Virus record (IMG/VR): IMGVR_UViG_3300025133_000048
Span: 32,390 to 96,389 of that record
Direction: 5' to 3' (one strand)
DNA from: a virus
DNA: 64,000 bases
Shown piece after piece: positions 9,001-18,627 of the stretch; positions within the stretch are counted from its first letter, which is position 1, and every line of letters begins with the position of its first letter. Below the pieces are notes generated by a model. That model saw only the letters and a program-made list of their open reading frames with translations, ran no database searches and was not told the origin of the DNA. The translations under genes and the position numbers were made by a program.

Positions 9001-11006
9001 CAGCAGCTGATGCCACAAGCATCTATAATTCTGGTGTTGCACAAAATCTTTTAAATCACCCATCCGCATCTAATCTCGTATCTTATTACAGAATGGGAGA
9101 CCACCCAGATGACCCAGATGATGACCCATATAAAGGCTTGACGCTGAAAGATTCAAAAAGCGGATATCACCTATCTGTAAAAGGTGTCGGCTCTACTTAC
9201 ACGACTGCTATTCCTACATCTTTTAAAGTGCCAAATACAAACAAAAATATTCATTGTTTATGGCATAATGATAGAGAAGAAAGATCCGGAACAAACAGTC
9301 CGGACCGAGAGCAAATTAGAAAAGTATTGACGACACAAAAAGATGCTGTTGGGCCTAGTTTTGGAGACAATAGTCAAAACATTTATACTGGTGGCACTTA
9401 TGCTTTGAGAAGATTTGCAAATCCTTATAAGTTTAGTGCCGAAGAGCAAAGAACCATACATGGCGGAACAAACTATGCGACACCAAAAGATCGCGATTTC
9501 ATAAAGCCACTTGTAGCACCCCACGGAACTACTTCTGATGGTGCCCCACAGAATGTCGTTGTTTTAGGTGTGGGAACAGGTCAAGGACTAATAGATCCCT
9601 CTCCTTGCGAAGACGTTGAGCTTGGCCCAACAGAGAAGGAGAAATATAATTCAGTTGCGATCGTAGGTGTTTATTCTAATTTCGACGGGTCTGCTCCTGC
9701 TTCTGGATCAAGTGTATATGCTACACCAGAATTTGCGTATAACATAAAAGGCGAAAAGATCTTTCCTTTCAACCTAATCAAAGGTACTAACGATAGTGGC
9801 TATAATTCAACAATCCACAATCTTTATGAAAAAGATGCAATTCTAACCAACCTACATTCAGATACAACTGACTATACCAACGAAATACCAATTCAAGGCC
9901 CATTTACAAATCAATGGGTTGGTGGAAGACAATCCAGACATGTTGGCATTAATTTAGGAACAGACGGAGCCACTTCGAGACCTGAAGAGTGGAGAATTTT
10001 AGTTGGAGAGCATGAGTCACTAGATGTCGTTGACGGCGCTCTGGGCTTTACTGGTCCTGATTACGGAGGACCATATCCCGATGCCACCCGCCCATGGGCT
10101 ATTCGTTATCGTGACACCCGTGCAAAAAGACCGGTCAATGTTGCAAATGTTAGTGGATCACAATACAATTTAGGAAACTACCAGAGAAACTATGAAGTAA
10201 TAAATGTGGTAGGTAGAAAAGAAAACAATAGAATCTTCCGAATCAGTGGCTCAATAAGAAATTATTTAGCAACAGACATTTCAGTATTACCAGAAACTAC
10301 AAACCAAATAGGGTTATTGGGCATAGATTCCTCAACCAACGGAAACACACAGCTTAATTTCGAAGGGACAAATAGGATTTCCGATGGGGTGAAACAACAG
10401 TCTGATTGGGAAAACAATTCTGCTGGCAATGAAACCGTGATTGTAAGTCGCTTCTCTGCTCCCGGCGGTATTGAAACCGGCCCTGCTTATATGGATGTAT
10501 ATTCAAAAGAATACTCCCCCTATAACTCTTTGAACTATAGAAACTATACTGTTATTGGACGAGCAGACACTGGATCTGCTGGAAACAGTGGAGAATCTGG
10601 TACAATCAGAGTTAATTCGCATGCTGACCGACGAGAGGGCTTGAATCATCTTCATGCAAGGCATTCTGGTAAGTTTGGTATTGATTCACTACATGGAGCG
10701 GTTTCCGCAACAGACTATGTGGTCGAACCATCGTTTCACAAAATACATAGAAATACAGCATTACGACCAATCAGTGGATCATCTGCAATAGATGAAATTC
10801 ATGACAACTTCTTTATTCAATCAGTTTTGCCACAATCTGACTACAATTATAGTTGGGTAACTTCTTCATTAGGAAGTAATTACTCTGTTAGAAGCGGAAC
10901 ACAAAAAGTCTTTGGATTTTGGCCTAAGAGCGGCATCTTATCCTCTTCAAGTGGATTTGATTCGGCCATTTCGTTTCCATCTGCATCACAAATATACGGG
11001 AGTTAA
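6099..11006 (+). CDS. Giant tail/baseplate structural protein with LamG domain
   Basis: 1635 aa. The first 30 residues (SFDEFRFWNKKRTPEEIYRN) are the missing C-terminal strand of the LamG domain begun in the previous ORF. Residues 130-320 are helical, with charged segments such as QNGKEFKKLVQIIGSYFDTL. A second LamG-like domain lies at about 820-1000 (GSSGALSIGFWFKP ... DVFDEVSIWDK), followed by YYRMGD. The C-terminal third is beta-rich with many Gly/Ser/Asn. GGAGG at 6081-6085, 13 bases before the ATG, supports re-initiation. Very large size and position suggest an outer baseplate or fibre-attachment protein, but no T4 counterpart is recognisable. Confidence 0.7.
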   Translation: MAITLTIHSCSFDEFRFWNKKRTPEEIYRNYQSTIDGGASTDDYKTELSMYFKFNEGNTGTDSEDRVVLDYSGRISNAYWQDYSAGLRATGSSLTSERGDLIIRSSHPDVIALETEMQTSGSNHDANNNMYLYDLTPQWIRDEDEQNGKEFKKLVQIIGSYFDTLYAQVERLPELRDKGYTTSNNKAKPFANRLLSDKGFNVEDVLTNRSILEFFNSRDLNGNKYEKEITEIKNLIYLNIYNNLEHIYKSKGTEKSYRNLLRCFGIDDEIVKLNLYTDNATQYLVDKTKHTSQKTKHIDFSRPARFGATVYQQNFISGSKLERLEKNLALTAEVEVLVPVKPKQTDSSYFYTSFQSSSVFGLDAVDSSGVQYSGSNLHDNFQLYLVKDAVESTRAKWVLEQINHGTSTTSIVLTSSYYDEIYNNQRWNLAVRVYPEGYPFAGSYLTSSNPSYTLELYGVSHNLDEVLHEFNVSTTLLHETGSSLLSADKKAYVGARRTNWSGSVVTNSDVKIAATSIYFDKLNNKSIKQHNKDPMNYGHDKVFGNPTLFATNQSGVHIPAQDSLALHWDFQTVSTSDSSGEFVVEDYSSGSSTGRYGWLENVIKAEHKGTGDEFPVSSTAVVSNEFIFASKKELPEISFTSDTIKIMGDADTFLYEDEDVTDNIFSFEKSMYQSVSENMLNMFSTIVEYSNLFSKPIDRYRQDYKRLDHARQIFFERVTGDMDLDKFTEYFKWIDRSVSYFLEQLHPASAKFNAGLSDMVESHILERPKYQHRFPSIESKTITDSGVKGGIKGIAERRYNWQYGHAPDYKNEDYNAKAVSLASTCCLQYADRTVFTGSSGALSIGFWFKPANTTIGRVIIDFGNNLKISQNATNKIVATIVTSGGVSVGTTTANPVTTDAFILISWDHADPTNGDVNIYIRGSVEEDMAYSAGATAFRALDAGSLQIGSAAVDGDVFDEVSIWDKIMTAADATSIYNSGVAQNLLNHPSASNLVSYYRMGDHPDDPDDDPYKGLTLKDSKSGYHLSVKGVGSTYTTAIPTSFKVPNTNKNIHCLWHNDREERSGTNSPDREQIRKVLTTQKDAVGPSFGDNSQNIYTGGTYALRRFANPYKFSAEEQRTIHGGTNYATPKDRDFIKPLVAPHGTTSDGAPQNVVVLGVGTGQGLIDPSPCEDVELGPTEKEKYNSVAIVGVYSNFDGSAPASGSSVYATPEFAYNIKGEKIFPFNLIKGTNDSGYNSTIHNLYEKDAILTNLHSDTTDYTNEIPIQGPFTNQWVGGRQSRHVGINLGTDGATSRPEEWRILVGEHESLDVVDGALGFTGPDYGGPYPDATRPWAIRYRDTRAKRPVNVANVSGSQYNLGNYQRNYEVINVVGRKENNRIFRISGSIRNYLATDISVLPETTNQIGLLGIDSSTNGNTQLNFEGTNRISDGVKQQSDWENNSAGNETVIVSRFSAPGGIETGPAYMDVYSKEYSPYNSLNYRNYTVIGRADTGSAGNSGESGTIRVNSHADRREGLNHLHARHSGKFGIDSLHGAVSATDYVVEPSFHKIHRNTALRPISGSSAIDEIHDNFFIQSVLPQSDYNYSWVTSSLGSNYSVRSGTQKVFGFWPKSGILSSSSGFDSAISFPSASQIYGS

Positions 11007-11008
11007 TA

Positions 11009-14000
11009 ATGCCAATTAATTTGGATTTAGTGGGACTGAATACACTTGTCAATGAGCCAATCACTTCATCAACGAATACGATAGGTTACCAACCGCACGA
11101 ACATATCGTTCGCCGCGCATTAGCAAATAAGTATGTAGACGATGGAGGTTCTGCCTCAGATTACTACATAGCCAGTAAAGAAACTGGTTTTAGCGGATAT
11201 ACAACGACTGGTCCATTGTCAATTACATTTTGGGCAAAAATAGATTTAGACGAATCAGTGCGAAGCGAGCACAATTCACATGTATTATTGGCAACTGATG
11301 GGGCCAATAATTCATTAGCAATTGTCTTCCACCACACAGCACAAGACAGTGGCAATTATACTGGTGGTAAGATTATTTTTAGTGTTCTAGAAGGCTCAAA
11401 TGTAAATCAATTTTATTGGACCTCACTTAGCACTTCTTGGAGTATACTGGGTTCACTAAACCACTTTGCTTTAGTTTGGGATGGGGACAAAGATTCAAAT
11501 CCTGTTCTCTATATTAACGGTGAACAAACTGTTGATTCACAATTTCTATTTTCGGTATCTAATAGAAATATGACTACAAGCACGAGAAACAACATCGATC
11601 TATTGCGAGTTGGCGGGTCGGCCCAAGATGAAAATAATTTGCATGGCTCCATGTCTGAATTGGTTTTATGGAAGAAGCAACTTTCTTCTGCCGAAGCTAG
11701 ATCGTTCTATAGAGAGCGAAGATTTGTTGACTACTCAATTTATTCATCCGATATTATAGACTATTGGAAGTTAGGCGAAGATCTAGCGAGTACTTTTAAA
11801 ATCGGAGACTCTGTTGCATTGAGTACCACAATTAGTTCCGCGATATCAAACAATGATCTAACAACATCTGCCAACACAACAGTGGCCAAAGGTCTTGTCT
11901 TTGATTCTATTGTTAATTTGAATGTTGGAATTATAAATGCAGATGATTATCTGGTAGCACTCAACATACATCGAAATGGGTTGTATGGCTATCCCATATT
12001 CAAGCAGATAAGAGCAGGGCAAAATCCTCTTACAAGGTATCATAACAACAACTCTATCTTTTCGTATGTTTCGGAAGTTGGAGAGATCAAACAGAAATTT
12101 AATGGTTCTCAATTGATTCAAACCTATAGAGAAAAACGAGGAAGCTTATATCAAATAACCGAATCTGTTGTCATTTCTTCAAATAAGCCAATCATGCTCG
12201 TAGGATCCGTACAAAGAGGTGATGATGATAATGGAGAATTGGACAGAGTAGAGATTCTAACATCTTTCAATAATGAAAACCAATACTTTGCAAATGAACA
12301 GGCCAACAGACATCATGGCATCATTTACGATGTAGTAGAAGGATACGATGAGCTAAGCGACATTTATTTAGATGGTGGATTAGACGGAGACAATTCTCCT
12401 TTAGATCAATTTGAATTGTTGAAATATTCACAAACAATTTATCCAAAAGCCGGAAACAGTTATCTGAACGAAGTAAGGGGTCGCCCTAACTTTGAATCTG
12501 GCTATTGGAGAGATCTCCGAACCAATAGAAATGAAACAGGGGCAATAGATAACGGCTTTGGCTTTACAATTCCATCACAATCTGTGTGGGTATTAGACAC
12601 AGAAGATAATTGGGCTGCAAGAACCCTATCTGCCTCTGTTGGTTCATTTACAGCATCAATTGGATGCGATTTTGATTTTAACACATCCTCGGGTTCTGCC
12701 GGTGGTTTCGAGTTCGGAGCAGCAGAGATCTCTTTCTTTGCTTATGATGCCGATGGTAATGATCCCGGTGTTATTTCGGATTACACCACAGCACAAGTTG
12801 GTGACATCGTCGGTTATAGAATAACTGCCGAGAAGTATTCATTGAACTCGGTTGATGGTACCGCAAGATTCTGGAATGCATGGTCTAATGCAATGGATGC
12901 TGGTAACTTTAGAGTTGATCCATATACTGCGAATTACATCACAAGATCTGCATACACATCGACTGGCAATGATGATTCTGATCCGTTTTACCTACAAGTC
13001 AATTCATCTACATTTAATGAAGCAACTTGGAAATCAGAATTTGATAATCTTTATCTTCACTTTTGGGCAAAGGACATTTCTTCAACAACAGAAGGGTATC
13101 TTTATCGTGAAGTGGACTCAACACAAATCAACAGAAGATCAGTGTATTTCAGTGGCTCTACAATAGAGGTATTACATTCCACCGTATTTAATAATCAATT
13201 TGAAGATGGAGCAACATCTATTCACACCGGCTCAACGAAAGCACTTGGTGCCGTAGCCATATCACATGATTTAGATGCAGAGTCCACCTCTAGGGGTCAA
13301 GAGTGGAATAACCACATAATAAAGTTATCTAGTAACTCTGGATCTATAAGTCAAACAAGTGATATAAACTTTAAATTGAATGGCAATTTGAGATTTAGTC
13401 CGAACTGGAGTGCGACTTCTATAAGCGACACACTAAACTTTTACACTGCCAACAAGACCGCAACAACTTTATTTACAAGTACAACAGCACAAGGCAAAAA
13501 CACCAATGATAGTTTCACCAACGGATCGGGACCGTACAATCTTTCTATGGGATCAGCAGATAGGCTTATAACATTTTTTCTCAAAGTAATCGGAACCACA
13601 ACCCAAACTATTTTCAAGTTCTATACCAACTCTAACAATTTCATATTTGGTCAAATTAGTGGAACAACCTTGACAATCTCTATTTTTAGCACTTCTAGCG
13701 GATCGCTCAAAACTAGAGTCTATACATATGATGTTTCCGATCATATAGGAACTCTCACCAAATACATAATTTTTGATGAGACCGCTGCAGGACAGTATGT
13801 CCCATTGAAGCTTTATGCCTACACCACCAGCGGACTGGTTGAAATAGCAGGCAGCGAAGCTTACTCAGACCCTCTTCCTAGAGCCGCTCTTGCTACCACT
13901 TTTCAACAATACAGCTTGTATTCAATTGATTCCGATTCGTACGGAGGAGGGCAAATCCTAGCAGATTTCGCAATTATAACGGGCTCCGCCTTTACAGAAG

Positions 14001-17000
14001 CACATCTCAATTTATTGGCAAATTCTGGTTCGACAATAGACCTTACAAGTTCTTATTGGACAGGCCCAGATCCTGTCGCATGGTGGAGATTAGGCAATGG
14101 ATCCAGCGATCCAGCAAACTATGATGGAAATGATGGTTCAAAAGATATTTTGCATGATTATGCTGGGTATGCTGGTGGTCCTTATCACATTACGGCATCA
14201 GTCGGTTTTACCACCACTGCTAATACAGGCCCTCCAAGAAACCTCACAGACCGCATCGGTTATCACACATCTTCTGTATCCGAAGTATTTGTTATGTGTG
14301 CGACCTCAAGCACCAACAATGTAGCAACAGATTACTTTAAGAACGGAAACATCGCAGAATTAGCACTGTTTTCTGGCTCAACAAGCTTCAATAGTTCTGA
14401 ATTAGCAGTGTCTCCAAAGTATTGTTATGTGGATCTCACAAGCTCAGCAGTGACAGGACAAACAGCATCGCTGTGGTATGCTTTCAGTGGTTCTTCAGAT
14501 TTCTTCGCAGCAACAAGCAGTGTTGTCGCAAACATAGGAACAGGACTATCAGCAACCTATACACTGTCATCATCTTATGCCAGTACTTCTCCCTCGGGAT
14601 CCAAGACACAAGGCTTGGTCACTGGTGGTTCCGCCGTATTTACATTCAAAGCCAACCAACCGCTACAAGGACAAGGAACCAATCAGGCCCTACCCGGAAG
14701 CGGTATACTAAACTTTGTTTCTTCTGCTGTTGCTGGTGATGCTTTATCTGATACATTTTTCTTAGGAGCGACCTACAATGCTTCCGGAAGTCCCGGAATA
14801 CTTCAAAATTCCTATAATTCATTCAATGCCGAAGTGCTTGACACTACTTTAAACTTGGATGATCAGCTCTATGCCGCACCTTCATATACTCGGAGACATT
14901 CGTTGAAGATTTCAAGTTCATTTGGAAATCCATTTGGAATCAACCCACAGATAGGTGCCACAAGAAACCTTTTAGAATTTGAATTATTCCAAGGAACCGC
15001 TTTTTGGGATGTCCCGACACAATCAGGTAGAAATCCGTTTTATGATTCTTATGATGCTTATGCTGAAAACATTAGGCTTTTTGCAAAAGACCATACGGTG
15101 GTACCGGAATTTAAGATCTCAAATCATATAGATAGATATTTGAATTCCGGAGATACTGATTTTGGCGCCAACGATCTCCCGCTTCTGGAAATCACCGGCG
15201 GTAAATCTGGTGCCTCTAATTCCGATGAAGCAGAATTCTTCGAGGTTTATTCAACTACGGACTTTTTGAAGAACTTTGAAATCATACAAGACGATCATAA
15301 GGGTTTTGTCGACCCATTGGCACTTACACTTAAGTGCAAAGCGGTCAAGAAGCTGCTACCTTATGAAGGCTTTTATCCGGCACAGAGAACAGTTGATATC
15401 GCAAAACAGTTTTACGATTCATACGGACAACACTTAAACTTCAGCTCTTCCTTTGCCGACGGCACAGGTGCCGACTATGCAACACAGTTCCTTCTTCAAC
15501 CTCTATTTTCTCCCGGAATCTTGTTCAATTCAATCAAATCTGGGATAGCATGTGATTATCCAATGATGACAGGATCATTCACCACTTCATCAATAGAGCT
15601 AGATGGTAACACCACCGGATCTTATTACATCAATGAACAATTCCACAGAAGAGTGCCATTTGAAGCCCTCCTAGAACCAGAAAAACACCTAGCCAATTTT
15701 ACCATGGGGTCGCAAGAACCAGATCCTAGGGGTTCTGTTGACGCCACTGTTAATTGGAGCGGCCAAGGCGATCAGAAATACAGATTAATGATTTCAAACT
15801 TTTTATCTGAGGTCGGAGGTTTCTTTTTAGAAAATGAAAATTATACAACAATAGCCTCGCTCCCACAAGCCGATCCAAACTTCGGAAATGCAGAAGCAGG
15901 GAAGGCATACATGATGAGAATATCACTATACCGATCCACACAAGGGCCCAAAGATGTTTGGACAACAGATCCAGCAAAATCTTATTATTCACCATCACCA
16001 TCAGATCGGTTCGGTCTACCGCAAGACACAGGAAGCATAAACGAAACCATCACAATGTATTCTAGGCCAAGCGGATTTGGCCCACCACAAAGACTCCATC
16101 TGTCCGGTGCATCGGGCATTAACCTCTCCGTTAAATTCAATAACTGGTCTGCATTTAAGAAAGATGGATCAATAGACACATTTTATACTAGAAATGATTC
16201 TGTGACAATAGAAGTTCATAGTGACCCAACCACACCAGCGAATGGCTCAACATTTGAGGACCTGCAAGTAGATTCAGACGGCCATTACCTAATGGGTAAC
16301 GATGCCTCGCAAGGTTACAATTATCCATTTACACCTGCTTATTATCATGGCGAAGGCTGGGCAGATATCATTTTTAAACCAGCAACAACAAAAAAATACA
16401 GCCTTGAAGAAATTATAAACTCGAGTTCGGTGGAATTTCTAAGGTTTTATGAACCAGTATTATCTGCATCTGAGGCCGGAACCTTCACCAGTCAGAGACT
16501 TGTTAACGAAGATGCTATGCAATTGGCCTCTTCTATGAATATATTTTCTAAAGGTATTTTGTCTCAAGATTTCAAAAGCGACAATCCAGCAGATTCCTAT
16601 CGCTGGATTATACAATCAAAGTTTGAATCGCCCGTTCTTAATTTTAATAAATATAGCTATACCGGCTCAACAAACAATTTTACTCTTCCAAACATAGCCC
16701 CAGAGACAACCCCCGTTGGAATGTGGCATCAGTATGGAGAAATCCCATCTCAACAAGAGGGAGTTTTCTTGCGAGTGACAGATGTCCCGAATCAGTGGAT
16801 TCAGAACTCAATGGGTGGAAATTCATCTTTAACATCCTCATTGGCAGACCTCTGTGGCTTCTCTGCCGATCCTGTTAGAGTTGGAGAGATCAAATCAACT
16901 AAAACCGTAAAAGAAGCAGTTATTGCCATTCCGTTTATTGAAAAAGACGGACAGAGAGAATTTTTTAAGATTCCAAAAACAGATATAGAAAATGCCTTAT

Positions 17001-17686
17001 CTGAAAACAATAAATTATTAGTCGGCGAAACAGTTAGAGAAATGGTAAAAAACATGCAAGAGTTTGTTTTGCCCCACTCCATGGACTTCATCAGAAACAA
17101 AGACATTGATCCGTTTGCTATGTACATTTTTTCATTCGAACATACATTGACAAAGCAAGATCTGGCAAATATTTGGCAAAATGTGTCTCCGAACATTGCT
17201 GTGACAAATGAAGAAACAGCCGCTACAATTTCTCATGAGCTTCTTTACCACGAGCTGTTGGGCTCTGGCGCACAGCTTAAAGTGGGTGTCAACAAAGAAC
17301 AGGAGCTTGACAGAAAAGCTAGACAGAAGGAATTAAACTCTCAAGTTCGCTGGATTGTATTTAAGGCCAAGAAAAGAGCATCAGTCAATTATTTTGAAAA
17401 AATTTATGAAAGAAATGAGTCAAATATTGGAAAAGGTTCAAAATCAACTGTGGACTCTACCGGTGCAAAATCAAACGCACAGTACAACTGGCCTTACGAT
17501 TTCTTTTCTTTGGTAGAACTAATTAAGATTGATGCGGAAGTTGATTTTGCACAGCCTGATGAACAAGCACCAGAAGCAGGAATAGTGGCAAAACCAATTG
17601 TCAAGACTCCTGATAGAAAAGTAAAAATCACAGGAAACAAGAAGAACCGAAAGCGAACAATAAAAATTAAAGGCAACAAACGATGA
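11009..17686 (+). CDS. 2225-aa virion protein with several LamG-like domains
   Basis: The largest gene in the window. A clear LamG-like domain lies at about residues 40-240 (LSITFWAKIDLD, LNHFALVWDG, MSELVLWKKQLSSAEA) and is followed by IDYWKLGED. Further LamG-like segments occur around 800-1040 (ending VAWWRLGNG) and again near 1110-1160 (NIAELALFSG). The middle is Ser/Thr/Gly-rich and beta-rich. The last 50 residues are basic (RKVKITGNKKNRKRTIKIK). It starts two bases after the previous stop and overlaps the next gene by ATGA. Probably an adhesin-like component of the tail periphery; this is inference from domains and size. Confidence 0.65.
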   Translation: MPINLDLVGLNTLVNEPITSSTNTIGYQPHEHIVRRALANKYVDDGGSASDYYIASKETGFSGYTTTGPLSITFWAKIDLDESVRSEHNSHVLLATDGANNSLAIVFHHTAQDSGNYTGGKIIFSVLEGSNVNQFYWTSLSTSWSILGSLNHFALVWDGDKDSNPVLYINGEQTVDSQFLFSVSNRNMTTSTRNNIDLLRVGGSAQDENNLHGSMSELVLWKKQLSSAEARSFYRERRFVDYSIYSSDIIDYWKLGEDLASTFKIGDSVALSTTISSAISNNDLTTSANTTVAKGLVFDSIVNLNVGIINADDYLVALNIHRNGLYGYPIFKQIRAGQNPLTRYHNNNSIFSYVSEVGEIKQKFNGSQLIQTYREKRGSLYQITESVVISSNKPIMLVGSVQRGDDDNGELDRVEILTSFNNENQYFANEQANRHHGIIYDVVEGYDELSDIYLDGGLDGDNSPLDQFELLKYSQTIYPKAGNSYLNEVRGRPNFESGYWRDLRTNRNETGAIDNGFGFTIPSQSVWVLDTEDNWAARTLSASVGSFTASIGCDFDFNTSSGSAGGFEFGAAEISFFAYDADGNDPGVISDYTTAQVGDIVGYRITAEKYSLNSVDGTARFWNAWSNAMDAGNFRVDPYTANYITRSAYTSTGNDDSDPFYLQVNSSTFNEATWKSEFDNLYLHFWAKDISSTTEGYLYREVDSTQINRRSVYFSGSTIEVLHSTVFNNQFEDGATSIHTGSTKALGAVAISHDLDAESTSRGQEWNNHIIKLSSNSGSISQTSDINFKLNGNLRFSPNWSATSISDTLNFYTANKTATTLFTSTTAQGKNTNDSFTNGSGPYNLSMGSADRLITFFLKVIGTTTQTIFKFYTNSNNFIFGQISGTTLTISIFSTSSGSLKTRVYTYDVSDHIGTLTKYIIFDETAAGQYVPLKLYAYTTSGLVEIAGSEAYSDPLPRAALATTFQQYSLYSIDSDSYGGGQILADFAIITGSAFTEAHLNLLANSGSTIDLTSSYWTGPDPVAWWRLGNGSSDPANYDGNDGSKDILHDYAGYAGGPYHITASVGFTTTANTGPPRNLTDRIGYHTSSVSEVFVMCATSSTNNVATDYFKNGNIAELALFSGSTSFNSSELAVSPKYCYVDLTSSAVTGQTASLWYAFSGSSDFFAATSSVVANIGTGLSATYTLSSSYASTSPSGSKTQGLVTGGSAVFTFKANQPLQGQGTNQALPGSGILNFVSSAVAGDALSDTFFLGATYNASGSPGILQNSYNSFNAEVLDTTLNLDDQLYAAPSYTRRHSLKISSSFGNPFGINPQIGATRNLLEFELFQGTAFWDVPTQSGRNPFYDSYDAYAENIRLFAKDHTVVPEFKISNHIDRYLNSGDTDFGANDLPLLEITGGKSGASNSDEAEFFEVYSTTDFLKNFEIIQDDHKGFVDPLALTLKCKAVKKLLPYEGFYPAQRTVDIAKQFYDSYGQHLNFSSSFADGTGADYATQFLLQPLFSPGILFNSIKSGIACDYPMMTGSFTTSSIELDGNTTGSYYINEQFHRRVPFEALLEPEKHLANFTMGSQEPDPRGSVDATVNWSGQGDQKYRLMISNFLSEVGGFFLENENYTTIASLPQADPNFGNAEAGKAYMMRISLYRSTQGPKDVWTTDPAKSYYSPSPSDRFGLPQDTGSINETITMYSRPSGFGPPQRLHLSGASGINLSVKFNNWSAFKKDGSIDTFYTRNDSVTIEVHSDPTTPANGSTFEDLQVDSDGHYLMGNDASQGYNYPFTPAYYHGEGWADIIFKPATTKKYSLEEIINSSSVEFLRFYEPVLSASEAGTFTSQRLVNEDAMQLASSMNIFSKGILSQDFKSDNPADSYRWIIQSKFESPVLNFNKYSYTGSTNNFTLPNIAPETTPVGMWHQYGEIPSQQEGVFLRVTDVPNQWIQNSMGGNSSLTSSLADLCGFSADPVRVGEIKSTKTVKEAVIAIPFIEKDGQREFFKIPKTDIENALSENNKLLVGETVREMVKNMQEFVLPHSMDFIRNKDIDPFAMYIFSFEHTLTKQDLANIWQNVSPNIAVTNEETAATISHELLYHELLGSGAQLKVGVNKEQELDRKARQKELNSQVRWIVFKAKKRASVNYFEKIYERNESNIGKGSKSTVDSTGAKSNAQYNWPYDFFSLVELIKIDAEVDFAQPDEQAPEAGIVAKPIVKTPDRKVKITGNKKNRKRTIKIKGNKR

Positions 17687-18627
17687 GTTTTTTTGATAAA
17701 AAAGAAGATGTATTAGAAATTTCTCTCACACCACACGGAAGACATCTTTTATCAAAAGGAAAACTCTCGCCGGCCTATTATTCCTTTATTGATGATGATG
17801 TCCTATACGATGTATCAGCTGCTGGTGGGTCTGAGGACAACTATCAAGTAAAAGATAGAATATTACAAGATACACCGATACTTAAGCCACAAACAAACTT
17901 TGTGGATCTAGATGCAAAGACGAAAGACTTAAAAAATGATTTAGCTAGTGATGTAACCAAGTATAATTTATACACTCTGGGAACATCCAACAACATAGAG
18001 GATTATGCACCTTCTTGGGAAATAAGCCTTATTAGAAATGAAATCAGCTCATCAGCAACCACTCTTTCATCCAGCAATGGGATTCATAATATACCACAGA
18101 TAGATATTGACATAGAATTTACTATGTCTGTAGACAACATCAACCTAAGTCCAAATCCAAGAGGACTGGCACCATCACCAGAATTGCAAGTTGGAAGAGT
18201 CTTTCAAGACGGCACATATCTTAAAGTTGAACCCGATCAGGCACTATTTAGAATCTTAGAAAAGAATGGCTTTCTCCATGGTGAGAGCATGCAAATTGAA
18301 GCATTTAAATACGATACAACATCAAATCAAAATCTCATACCGCTTTCTTTTGTCAAAAGAGATAACCAAATAGTTAATGACATTTTGGTGGAGGAGCAAA
18401 CATCCTCTATAGAGGAGATTACTCCCAACAATGTTGAATACTTTTTTGACATTAGGGTTGACAAGGAGATACCCCTATCTGACATCTGTGAGGGTATAAA
18501 AGAATTAAAATCTAAAGGAATTTTCGGAGATTTTGAAGTAGAATGCCCAGATGCCGGCAGTAATGTTCGGACAAACATCTACTCATCTCCGATCACACCT
18601 GAAGATATAAAGGACTGTGACATATGA
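17683..18627 (+). CDS. Structural protein with LTxxGRxxLSxG N-terminus (member 1)
   Basis: 314 aa, function unknown. The N-terminus LEISLTPHGRHLLSKGKL (residues 11-28) followed by YYSFIDDDVLYD resembles the start of the protein encoded at 23392 (LDVVLTDNGRKMLSRG). The rest is acidic and shows no recognised motif; the last 40 residues contain three cysteines (DICEG, EVECP, DCDI). It overlaps both neighbours by ATGA, so it is translationally coupled within the tail operon. A virion or assembly role is inferred from context. Confidence 0.6.
   Translation: MSFFDKKEDVLEISLTPHGRHLLSKGKLSPAYYSFIDDDVLYDVSAAGGSEDNYQVKDRILQDTPILKPQTNFVDLDAKTKDLKNDLASDVTKYNLYTLGTSNNIEDYAPSWEISLIRNEISSSATTLSSSNGIHNIPQIDIDIEFTMSVDNINLSPNPRGLAPSPELQVGRVFQDGTYLKVEPDQALFRILEKNGFLHGESMQIEAFKYDTTSNQNLIPLSFVKRDNQIVNDILVEEQTSSIEEITPNNVEYFFDIRVDKEIPLSDICEGIKELKSKGIFGDFEVECPDAGSNVRTNIYSSPITPEDIKDCDI

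Noticed and set aside
8537-9022. 161-codon open frame on the minus strand
   Set aside because: Lies wholly within the 1635-aa gene, with no ribosome binding site and unnatural composition.
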